A DNA stretch of 64,000 nt from Cydia pomonella. Its lineage: Eukaryota; Arthropoda; Insecta; Lepidoptera; Tortricidae. The stretch lies in NCBI RefSeq assembly GCF_033807575.1, contig NC_084704.1:35007968-35071967 (forward strand), read 5' to 3'. Position 1 is the first letter of the stretch. The number at the start of each line of letters is the position of its first letter. Made by a program: the position numbers and the translations under genes. This document shows, piece after piece, positions 53,431 through 63,285 of the stretch. The notes below the pieces were generated by a model. It was not told the origin of the DNA, did not search any database, and was given only the letters and a program-made list of their open reading frames with translations.

Positions 53431-53459
53431 TTTTAATTATAACCTGTACCACAAAGATA

Positions 53460-53690
53460 ACATTCTTCGGTACTAATTAAAAATTGACCAAGCCCTTCAG
53501 TGCTTCCAGTGCAAAGCTGGATATGAACCTGCGTCTTCAGCTTTCACGGCTAATGTCAGTCTCCAGGCCACCCGGTCACGTGGACACCTGTCCCAATTTG
53601 TCGAGTACATTTATGAAAGTTTGGCTTCAAATAATTTAATTTGGTCCATGCCTTTTTAAATGATTTGATTTGTCTTTATTTTCTTTCAAA
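53460..53690 (-). mobile_element. SINE D, tRNA-derived, decayed
   Basis: On the minus strand, GACCGGGTGGCCTGGAGACT and CGCAGGTTCATATCCAGC are degraded box A and box B regions. The AAATTGACCAAGCCCTTCAG flank matches the 35690 copy. Not a tRNA gene: the acceptor stem cannot form. Confidence 0.55.
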
Positions 53691-53699
53691 ACTATCAAG

Positions 53700-54356
53700 G
53701 TATTAGGAATCTTCTGTAGATTTGGAAATTTACACGTTCGGTTGGCAAAAAGCTTCAAATTAGGTTAGGCTCCAAGTAAGTAAGATGCGCTCGGATCTGC
53801 TTGGTTAATAAAAAACAGGTACCTTCATTACAAAGAGCGTTGACTAGGTAACATGCCTCTTAAGTTTTCTGCAACGTACCGTGCGAGGCTATCGAGCGAG
53901 GTACAGTCTTCATCAGAGATTTAATTACCTTTTGAACTCCCTCCGTCTTAATCTCCGGTGGATATCAGAGTGCCGCTCGAGGCTTGCGCCGAATCAGTAC
54001 AGTTTCATTGTCCCTGCAGGCAAATTGGCCTGTTAACATCGATTGCGTCCGAACTTACCATGCCGACGGCTAGCGCCTCGCGCTTATTAGGTTAGCTTCG
54101 GCAGCTCTGCTTCACCTAGCCGTGTATTTAAATATGTGTTTAGTCTAAGGTAATATACAGGGTAATAAAGCTTTGTCTCAGATTCCAGCGAAATTGTAAT
54201 AAAACATTCCCCAACGCAGCACTCACCAATGAAATGGTAAATCAAGACGCAATTACGTACGCAAATTGAAATATTCCCCAATTTGCTTCAAAATCAGCGG
54301 CAACAAATTGTGACGGCGTACGCTATCAAAAGGAGCTCAAATATTAGCAGAGTCAT
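53700..54356. other. No recognised feature
   Basis: Mixed-composition sequence without repeat ends. Confidence 0.35.
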
Positions 54357-54955
54357 GTGTCGGAAGGCGTATCACGGCCGCCGTCATATTATGAGACATG
54401 CTACCTTTCGCTATCTTCTTCCAATTTGAACGCTCCATTGATTGCAGATGCTCGGCGCGCTCGTTTGCCGCGAGAGGACGCGCCCATCCAAAAATGCCCG
54501 AGAACGAGACGCTATTTTTCTACGACGACGAAAATATCGAAAAAAGTTATCGCATCAAAAGCGCGGCGTTCGCAAAGGTCTCATTAAAAGTGCTTTGTGA
54601 AGAATTCGCTTCAATTTATAAGGCAGCCGGCGGTAGATCGGTCGGAAAGTAAATAAGGACATTCCCTATTGATTTAAAGGAGCTCACTTACATTAAGGGC
54701 GGCTCTTATTAATGCAAGAGGGCAATCCGTTGATGGAAGAGTTCCTTTGTTGTACCGGTTATGAACAAACTTGCCTTTTTGGGTATCGCATGAATGATTA
54801 AATTATTTGACGGAAACGGCTTTTACTCAAGCATAATTTTATTAGGCCGCCCTGATCCGAGCGGAGCGTGCCAGGGTGGGCTTTATTGTTATACATATAA
54901 AGGTGACTTGTCGAGATGATCGATCATGCTGAGGGGAGAAAAAATCTCAAAGATT
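54357..54955. other. Anonymous overlapping ORFs (54357-54652)
   Basis: Two plus-strand frames are open for 76 and 84 codons. The second has a balanced acidic/basic composition (MPENETLFFYDDENIEKS) but no recognised domain or splice sites. Confidence 0.2.
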
Positions 54956-54974
54956 CCGTTTTTCTATTCAAACC

Positions 54975-55598
54975 GTGACTAAACTTGAGCGCTGTTTACC
55001 TGCACCGTCAAACTCTGCCAATGACGTGTCCGGATTTACTTTTAAAACATGTCATTATTTTTTTATTACGGCGCGTGAGCAAAAATGTACTTATTTCTCG
55101 CTCCGTTGGTCTGAAAATGTGACATCAGCGAGTGTGAAGGCGTACGTCGCTACACCGCGAGTGCGGAGGCTATACGGGGATATTTACGAGGTGATGCCGC
55201 ACTCAATATCTCGGCCTCTTCACTTTACGGTCACTGATTTTTATTCGAGTTGCGCGAATAAAACAACGGCGCGCCTACAGTGCGAGCAACTATCGGCAGT
55301 GTACTCCGCTTGCGGCTCGGGACCTTCTATGAGCAGATTTCCAAACGCTTTGCTGGCGTTTGAGAAAAACAACCTAGTTGCGGGAACTGAAATAATAGAG
55401 AGTGGCCTATTGCAGCCTTTTTGTTTATCGCATTGGCACCGTACATATCGAGAACGAAAGGTATGTAGGAAATATGTGTGTGGACAAAAGACTTTGTCGG
55501 AAAAGTTTTGTCCATTAGACAATCCAACATTAGAATACACCGTTATTATTCGCATAATTTTCTTGTATGTCCATAATTTTAAACATAATTCGCGATAG
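54975..55598 (+). other. Longest ORF, 207 codons, no known family
   Basis: Starts MTKLERCLPAPSNSAND and contains 14 Cys spread without a clear zinc-finger or secreted-domain spacing. No signal peptide at the start, no transmembrane segment until a hydrophobic stretch near the end (IIRIIFLYVH). Minus-strand frames are also open over the middle (55241-55555), which weakens the case for selection. No poly-A signal or promoter stands out. Could be a decayed exon, a repeat or chance. Confidence 0.25.
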
Positions 55599-56047
55599 AA
55601 AGGACTATGAACTATAAAACAACATTAGGTGAGGATTTTGTGCATACTTACACTTAATGCTTGACGTTTCTAAAATCTTTGTTATAACAACTCAACGTAG
55701 GTATAATAGCTGTGCACGATTGCTATCAGCTTGAGCAGCAGCGAGATGAAGACTAAAGCGCACCTGAGCTAAGCAATTTATAAAAACTGTTCTCGTATCA
55801 AAATCTATCTCTCGCCTCGAATGATGGTCCCAATGACAGTTTATTTTTATATGAAGAAGCTGTCGCGTAAATTGCTCGTATACAGAAGACTTTTGGAAGT
55901 TTAGTGCATTAGGAAATGTAACATTTAAGTAATAAAAATACGGTTCAAACATATTTCTTTAATTATTTTTAATTTATCCCATCCATAACAGACTTGAAAG
56001 AACTGTACGGACCATCGTCATCATGTTTGGTGTATACTGTAAGTGAT
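55599..56047. other. No recognised feature
   Basis: AT-rich anonymous stretch leading into a (TAA)n run. Confidence 0.3.
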
Positions 56048-56072
56048 ATAATAATAATAATAATAATAATAA
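56048..56072. repeat. (TAA)n microsatellite
   Basis: Eight TAA units immediately before a LINE ORF relic; a second (AAT)n run follows its 3' end near 56558. Confidence 0.9.
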
Positions 56073-56575
56073 GCCTGACATCGTGATAATAGATCGATCG
56101 CAACGCCGGGCCGTGCTCGTCGACATCACCATCCCCCATGACGAGAATCTCGTGAAAGCCGAGAAGGACAAACCCAGTAAGTACCTAGACTTGGCTCACG
56201 AGATAACCGCCATGTGGGATGTTGATTCGACGATCATTGTCCCGATAGTCGTTTCAGCGAACGGTCTCATAGCGAAGAGTCTCGAACAACACCTTGAGAG
56301 ACTCTCGCTAGGTGGTTGGATCAAGGGTCAGATACAGAAGGCGGTGATCTTGAGCACGGCGCGGATAGTCCGCCGGTTCCTCTCTCTGCGGCCCTGACCA
56401 CCGGCAGCTTGGGCCCTGCCCCGCTGCTGGCGGCACCCTAGGTTAGGTTTTTTATAATGTGTTTATATCTTTTGTATTGTTTTGTAAGTGTTTTTATATT
56501 TTACTTTTATATCCATATTATAAAAAATCCTAATCTAAGATATTAAATGAATAAAGAGAATAATAATAATAATAA
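56073..56575 (+). pseudogene. LINE ORF C-terminus with 3' untranslated part and (AAT)n tail
   Basis: The frame encodes PDIVIIDRSQRRAVLVDITI, then PHDENLVKAEKDKPSKYLDL, IIVPIVVSANGLIAKSLEQH and IQKAVILSTARIVRRFLSLR, and a TGA at 56395. The layout DIVIxDxxxxxxxxIDIxxPxDxN...KxxKYxxLxxEI...xxxPIVxxxxGxIxKxLxxxL...LQKAxxxxTxxIVRxFL is the known end of a widespread non-LTR retrotransposon ORF. The last 108 codons are intact and uninterrupted, so it is relatively young. No reverse transcriptase remains. Confidence 0.8.
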
Positions 56576-57764
56576 AAAAAGAAGCATTCGACACTAGAGG
56601 TATGTGAGTAGATACATTCTTTATTCATACCCACAACATACATGGCATTAGCATCAAAACAAACAATAAAGAAAAGTGTAAAATAAAAACATGCAAACTT
56701 AATTTAATAAAAACATTTTTTTTAAAATGAATACGCCATGTGTCGTGGCACAGAAAAGGCGCTGACTGAGTAGGTAGTTATAAACGCTCCACACCGTAGC
56801 GTAGAGTGTGCCATCATAGGAGTGTTTTTAATATGTGATATTAGGGAAATTTTCGCAGTGGCCATCAAGCTAAAACCAATAGGACTCAAACATGGGGTCA
56901 CAAGAGGAACGGAGCGGGAAATCGCTCAGATTCATTGCACGCCCTCTTTATTGCTCCACACGCACGTTAGTGTGCGTTTAAAATACCAATAAAACAGTTC
57001 CATATAAAGTCCCGGCCAGATTGACTGTGTTTTTCTGGATTCAGAGCGCCGGGTGCTTCGAATAGACACACAAAGCGCGTATTACTGCCTGGACTGCCGT
57101 TTTGTCGCTTGAGCATAGCCCGGTATTTCGGGGGCAAACACATACCAGTGCTAAAGATTAAATAAGTGTTATAGATATCGATAGCAAGTCATCTAACACA
57201 TATAATGTAATTTTTAATCGTCGTTTGTTGATTAAATATTACCACCTTGGTTACGGACTCTGATAAATACTTTGCAATAGGTTGTATGTACTTTTATTCG
57301 TATTGAAATAATGTTGTAAGTACGAAATTCCCGTTTCTAATAACATATGATTTCTTCTTTTTTTATCGAGGTTCCTTGTTTCATACACGGGATGTTGAAT
57401 AGGCAGCGATGTATAGAGTTCCACAAAATTATACAATAACAAAATAGCTGTTAGATAAATATATAAGTATGATAATGTTTTACTAATTTTATTTGATTAT
57501 TACAAGCTTGCGCTCAAACCGCGCTCCACGCCCGCGTTTCGCGCTGTGCGGTCGCGGCGTCGGGTGTCAAAGCGCGTAATGGTGTAACCGAAGAACCCTG
57601 TCGGCCGCTTCATTACGCGATGTTAAGTTAATTATCAAGGTTACGTGGATTTTTGACGCATTTTGTTCACATTTAGGTTAAGGTATCAAAGGTGGCGCGG
57701 AATTCATGTGAGAATTTCGATAGTGAAACACAAAACTCGCGCCGGCAGGAAGGCTGGGACAGTA
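56576..57764. other. Mostly unrecognised; possible retroposon end at 56600-56700
   Basis: TACATTCTTTATTCATACCC may be a minus-strand retroposon 3' end. GC-richer DNA at 57520-57620 has no gene signal. Confidence 0.3.
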
Positions 57765-57862
57765 TTTTTTTTTTTTTTATACTACGTCGGTGGCAAACAA
57801 GCATACGGCCTGCCTGATGGTAAGCAGTATCCGTAGCCTATGTACGCCTGCAACTCCAGAGG
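57765..57862 (-). mobile_element. Retroposon C, 3' part
   Basis: A T run at 57765-57778 and ACTACGTCGGTGGCAAACAA, with GTAGCCTATGTACGCCTGCA further right. Truncated at CCAGAGGA. Confidence 0.75.
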
Positions 57863-57914
57863 ATTTATTTATTTCTCTCGCGGGATACACTACTCATCCC
57901 TTATAATAATTATT

Positions 57915-58245
57915 CTTCTTCTTCCTCGCGTTGCCCGGCATTTTGCCACGGCTCATGGGAGCCTGGGGTCCGCTTGACAACTAATCCCAAGATTTGGCGT
58001 AGGCGCTAGTTTTTACGAAAGCGACTGCCATCTGACCTTCCAACCCAGATGGTAAACTAGGCCCTGTTGGGATTAGTCCGGTTTCCTCACGATGTTTTCC
58101 TTCACCGAAAAGCGACTGGTAAATATCAAATGATATTTCGTACATAAGTTCCGAAAAACTCATTGGTACGAGCCGGGGTTTGAACCCGTGATCTCCGGAA
58201 TGCAAGTCGTACGCTCTTACCGCTAGGCCACCAGCGCTTTTTTTA
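57915..58245 (-). mobile_element. SINE B, complete, perfect 16-bp TSD
   Basis: CCTTATAATAATTATT occurs at 57899-57914 and 58246-58261. The minus strand starts GCGCTGGTGGCCTAGCGGTA (box A) and CGGGTTCAAACCCCGGCTC (box B), then the SINE B body. It ends in a GAAGAAGAA-type tail at 57915. The intact duplication marks a recent insertion. The ORF across it is the SINE-body frame. Confidence 0.92.
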
Positions 58246-58526
58246 CCTTATAATAATTATTACAGTTAGAAAAAGAGGGATAGTCCATCTCGCGTGCGAG
58301 ATACTGTCACGAGATACTACCTTATGAAACTAAACTGAACCAATCGTTAAACCATAGAAACCCACCTCGTTTGAGTGAAACGACCGATGATAATCAAGAA
58401 TTGTTATAGTAGACGAAGAATGGAAATTACATTTAAGAATTACAAGGTGTTTAATTAATGTTTGTTAATATTATGTATGCACCGAATATGAAACTTTTAT
58501 CTGAGTTTTAAGATTATTGACACTAA

Positions 58527-58690
58527 AAAAAAAACGGACACGAGTATGTCGGGCCATGCTCAGTGTAGGGTTCCGTAATTACCATTCTTATCGTCATTGT
58601 AGCACTAACGATCACGGAGCAAAGCTGCGGACGGACAGACAGACATAGCGGCTATAAGGATTCCTGGTTAACTACGGAACCCTAAAAAGA
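58527..58690 (-). mobile_element. GTCT-bearing element, short copy G
   Basis: Both ends are present (GAGTATGTCGGGCCATGCTC; ACTACGGAACCCTAAAAAG), but the interior is reduced to about 160 bp with only two CAGA units. Confidence 0.7.
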
Positions 58691-59074
58691 CAATTTACGG
58701 AAATGTTCACCGCGAAATATCAAAACTTTTTGATTTTAATTAAAAATAAAAACTGATGAAAAGTAGTTAAAGGAACATTTTAAAAAGCTACAATATAGTT
58801 TTCCTATTTTGATTATTTACTTACTTTCGAACTAAATATATTCCGAAATCCCAAATATAGAAGGAATTTTACATCACCGTCTATAAAATTTAAGTAGTTC
58901 ATGTTTTGTCGATAAAGTTTGCTGAAATAATATTTCGACATAATTTCGCTTGAGCGTATAATTATAATTTATAAAATGATTTCGCATCCCTCTTATTAGG
59001 TACATGAAAATTTACTGACAAAAACTACTGTTAATTAATAAAAACACATTACTAATTTCGCATTATTAATAGGG
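58691..59074. other. No recognised feature
   Basis: AT-rich anonymous sequence. Confidence 0.35.
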
Positions 59075-59710
59075 AGCGTGCATGAACTGTAGGAGGCAGC
59101 ACAGGAGCCGTCAGATTTTTGACGCGAGGCGTAAATGTGATGTTTTTTGTTCCGATGTAGCCCACAAGATGGCAGAACCTACTATGCACAAGAAAACACG
59201 TGACGTGTAAATTTACATGTTTATTGTTCCGATTCAGGCCACAAGATGGCAGACCCTTTAATAAGGTGAGTATACGACATGAATTCTTAAATAATTATAA
59301 AATACAAAAAAAAAAAAACAATTTACAAATGGCGGACTTAATGCCTAATGACACATGTAATGAGACGTGTATAAGTGTTTGGCTAAAATTTCATTTTTGG
59401 TACAAGTTTTCATCGCTGACCGTACTTCTCTTTCCACAGGCAATTAATCCTCATTGAAGCAATTAAAAACCCCAAACACAATTAGGTTGCGTTTTTATCA
59501 CAGAGTTCCCATGGCCCCCTTCTGCCTCCTTCATCAGATTAGCTCGATGGTACCATAATATTGGATTGTCACCCGACTCACATATGCACGCAAAATTTCA
59601 GCTCAGTCGGAAACCGGGAAGTGGGTCTTTAGCTTCCATGATTTGACCTATACAAACATACATAGTAACAGGGCAAATTAAATAAAAGCTTGTAAAAATG
59701 GCACAAGGAG
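59075..59710 (-). repeat. Interspersed repeat Y, copy with duplicated motif
   Basis: 59410-59710 is the inverted counterpart of 29163-29465. To its left, TTGTTCCGAT and CACAAGATGGCAGA occur twice (59147-59180 and 59224-59257), giving an internal direct repeat of about 34 bp. TAAGGTGAGTAT at 59261 and CTTTCCACAG at 59434 look like splice sites, but no exon is recognisable. Confidence 0.5.
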
Positions 59711-60332
59711 GCAGAAAGATAATATGAGGGGCACACTAAAAGTATTTAGAATAGAAAAAGCTGAACTAATTTGGTCGTCACTTCACGATCACGTATACAA
59801 ATTTTCATTAGGATAAGATTACCCTGAAACGCATACGGCTCATTCTTCCAATGCCTTTTTGTATGGCAATTTTAGGAGGTTTTGTATGAAATTTATGAGG
59901 TACCCATCGGGATTAATTTCATGCAAAAAAAAATTCAACAGTGTCAATTGAATACTGAGGGATGTCAAAAACTGCTGATATAGGTACAATTTTTGTCAGC
60001 GCTTTCTTATGAACTGCACAGCTGCGATGAGAACTTTTGACGCCGCTCTTGTATGACATAATTGTCTAAGATCATCCATTAAAGGAATACAAATGCGATT
60101 CAATTTGAAATTTTAAGAATAAACAGACATACCAGAACAAGGATTTATTATGTAAATATAACTGAAGCCTATTGTAACTCTGTATTTGGCTGAGCCCACA
60201 ATGAAAATCGTTTAAAATACACGAAAAAATCTTGGGTTGAAATTGGAATAACGCTTGACGTACAATTTCCAAATTGCCAGCAATCCGGAAACACGAGTAA
60301 CGACCAGACGGCATATACCTCAAAAAAAAAAT
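59711..60332. other. No recognised feature
   Basis: Anonymous sequence; minus ORFs near 60072-60363 have no family. Confidence 0.3.
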
Positions 60333-60618
60333 TTTTTTTTAATACTACGTCGGTGGCAAACAAGCATACGGCCCGCCTGATGGTAAGCAGAATCCGTAGC
60401 CTACAACTACAGAGGAGTTACATGCGCGTTGCCGACCCTAACCCCCTCCCGTCCCTCGTTGAGCTCTGGCAACGTTACTCACCGGCAGAAACACAACACT
60501 ATGAGTAGGGTCTAGTGTTATTTGGCTGCGGTTTTCTGTAAGGTGGAGGTACTTCCCCAGTTGGGCTGCTCTAGATCTGGAATGACATCCGCTGTGCTGT
60601 GCCCTACCACACAAAGTT
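60333..60618 (-). mobile_element. Retroposon C, nearly full
   Basis: T run, ACTACGTCGGTGGCAAACAA, GTTACTCACCGGCAGAAACA, TAGGGTCTAGTGTTATTTGG and GGAATGACATCCGCTGTGC in order: the complement of 38757-39098. Confidence 0.75.
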
Positions 60619-61980
60619 ATATTTTCATAAATAGTATGCCTCTTTTTGTTATATGTTCTCTAGCAGCATTTTCTAAGTACTTTTAGAGTTACCCTCGTAT
60701 TACGTTTACATGACACTCCCTTACTTTGTTCCGTTCAAATCCATAGAAAGTTAGCTCAGACGGACTCTAACAACTCACCTTTAACTCAAAAACGTTTGAA
60801 TATCCATTTGGATCCTTTTAAACTAGGTCAAAATCCTGCAAATTCATCAGAAAATAACAGATTTATCAAACAGAAATGTTTATGAAAACAATAAAGTCGC
60901 AACAGATCGCACCATAGGACCATATCTCACCCTAATCGGGTACAGCCCAATCTAATCTGGAAATTCCCAACAATCACCTGAGTTTCGCAACTTTATTCTC
61001 CCCCCCAACCCCCTCGTTGGGCCTCATTCGTGCGTGAAAAGGTCGAACGATACTACTCCAGAGAGAGGTTCGGTTCCGAGAATTTGCAACCGAGAGACGT
61101 TCGTAAAGATGGGAACTAAACTGTTTTATATTAAGTTAAAGGGTTGAGTTTGTTGATGTGGAGTTTAAATCCATGAACGCACCCTCCTTGTCATTGCTCG
61201 ACTTGTTTTATGATATTTGTGCCCAGGAGGTGGCGCGGCTGAAAATATGGACTTAACTAGTTAGTAGTTAGGTGGCGAAACTGGCGAACTTGGGGCACAA
61301 TATAAAAGTATAATGCGGATACACGTGTAGTGAATGCAAATTTTTACGTATCGGAAAAGTAATCTTTAAACGGAGTGTTTTTACCATAATTTGGAGGTAA
61401 TGAGCAACTTTGATGCAAAAATATATGAAACATTAATTTTTTTTCGTGATGTTGGTCTTGGAGCCATAGTAAAAATTGCTTATTATGACCTACATGACAT
61501 TTACCTCGCAAAATATGGCAAAGGATTAAAAACAGCCTGTATTTAATATTCGTTAACATCATGACTGATGATGGTATTAGTTTAAATGATTACATTAAAA
61601 TGGATTAGTTACATATTACATCATAGTGGTTAAACACATTACATATTATTAAATGTAAACGCTTCGCATTTTGATTCAAAAATTTTCATTTCTCATATTC
61701 TTAAAGGGTCGTTGTTGTTCTACATTAAGGTGTGCAGAAATTGATGCGTTTCTGCACTAAAGCATTTTACATTCCAAGTACATTTTTTTACGATCAGCAA
61801 TTAAAATTTGGTTTTAAATGGATTTGTTGGACTGTTTCCATTCTGATAATGAACTCCTAACTCCATAAATAACGATACTTTTACCTAAATTGTTACCAAT
61901 TGAAAGTATCCTTATGTAAGTTTATACTTAGTCATGTTTTTTTAATACACATGTATTTTACTTTCCATGTATTTGAAATG
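60619..61980. other. Long stretch with no recognised feature
   Basis: Anonymous AT-rich sequence. The 72-codon minus ORF at 61344-61562 shows no domain. Confidence 0.35.
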
Positions 61981-62040
61981 AAACCTTGAGTTAACTCGGG
62001 TGAAATGCACCATTTCATCCCTTGGTTAACAATCTACTAT
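61981..62040 (+). mobile_element. GTCT element, internal fragment
   Basis: ACTCGGGTGAAATGCACCAT and CATCCCTTGGTTAACAATCT match 14598-14640 of copy B. Neither terminus is present. Confidence 0.55.
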
Positions 62041-62192
62041 AGTCTGCCTTATCCGCCTCATATTAAGTAGAGTATTGTACATTACTAATAAAGTTGCGGA
62101 GTTTTCAAAAAGATGGAAAAAATCTCGAAAAATACGGGAAAATTAAAAAAAAAAATAAAGGTTTTTTTTAGTTTAAGTTTGTGTTTTCGTTA

Positions 62193-62341
62193 AGTCCCGG
62201 ATAGACGTGCGAGTAAGTTCGCGAACTTACAGCTCGACGACCTTTTTCGCTCGTGTGTGAGCCTAAGTACGCGTACTTTACAAGCGAAAAAAGTCGTCGA
62301 GCCATAAGTTCGCGAACTTACTCGCCCGTCTATCAGCCACT
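62193..62341. mobile_element. 149-bp full palindrome MITE, copy 2
   Basis: Same ends, centre and length as 20221-20369, with three substitutions. TTA at 62190-62192 and 62342-62344. Two copies at different sites with the same 3-bp target prove mobility. Confidence 0.88.
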
Positions 62342-62710
62342 TTAGTTGTAAATTATGTTTTTTTTTACCATTACGTATTTTACGTACCTGTAAATGGAAA
62401 ATATCAATGCTACTTCAATATTATCAGAAGCCTTCGTGTAGAAATTTCGCATATTCGGGAACCTTCCAAGGGCACATCAGTAAAAAACAATAAATTCGAA
62501 TCATAAAATACTCGCGCGTTCATAATCGCGAAAAGCTTATTTTCGTATTCGCGATAACGGAAATAATGTAACTGTGAAATTCATTGAATAACCGTATGCC
62601 ACGCTCCGCTGAGTGTAACATGTCGAGCGGTCAAGATGGCGCCGGGACCGAATGGACTTGTCCATCTGATTCCCGAAACTTGCCGTCCACTTTGTTCCGG
62701 ACGACCAGAC
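62342..62710. other. No recognised feature
   Basis: Anonymous AT-rich DNA with short inverted GCGA/TCGC motifs near 62513-62556. Confidence 0.3.
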
Positions 62711-62862
62711 ACCGATAAATATCTAAAACCATAGAAAACATCTATATCTCAAGAACAAATATCTGTGATGATCACACCAATAAATGGCCATACCAGAATT
62801 TGAAACCGGGACCTTCTGCTTCATAGGCAGGGTCGTATTGATTGTGAACTAGGCTAGGATGC
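62711..62862 (-). mobile_element. SINE A fragment, tail lost
   Basis: CCATAGAAAACATCTATATC, ATACCAGAATTTGAAACCGG and CTTCATAGGCAGGGTCGTA are the minus-strand head and upper body of SINE A. Confidence 0.65.
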
Positions 62863-62922
62863 CGTTTACTATGGGATCACTCCTGAAATTGCAATAAAAA
62901 TTGGTTGTTTTTTTACTGATCA

Positions 62923-63120
62923 GTACCCCTAGTGTAAATTTAGTCGATAGCGAAACGTGACGTACGCGTTTGCGTATTTTGTATGGGTTTTTGAACAGCG
63001 CGCCAAGCGGGACGTTTTGGAAAGTCAAAAATCTCATACAAAATGACACTTAACGCAAACGCGTACGTCACGTTTCGCTGTCGAAAATAGTTACACTAGG
63101 AGAGTTTACACTAGGGGTAC
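62923..63120. mobile_element. Palindromic MITE, CCCCTAGTG family, copy 4, doubled terminus
   Basis: Left end GTACCCCTAGTGTAAATTTA. The centre is inverted relative to copies 1-3. The right end contains TTACACTAGGAGAG followed by TTTACACTAGGGGTAC, so the terminal motif is present twice. The minus ORF here is a palindrome artefact. Confidence 0.8.
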
Positions 63121-63177
63121 AGATGTCTAGTTATGTTTTTATTATGGGAAAGCCAAAATAGTAAACTAACCATATGT

Positions 63178-63285
63178 GGCAGTCCAAATCAAAAGGGACC
63201 TTATGGCGCTTGCACCATTAATAATAATGCGGTACTTCGCGACGTAAGCGCCAACCGACATAAGGTCCTTTTTGATTTGGATTGT
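63178..63285. mobile_element. Palindromic MITE (CAATCCAAATCAAAA type)
   Basis: CAGTCCAAATCAAAAGGGAC and CTTATGGCGCTTGC mirror GCGCCAACCGACATAAGG and TCCTTTTTGATTTGGATTG. About 108 bp. The ORF across it is a shadow. Confidence 0.7.
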
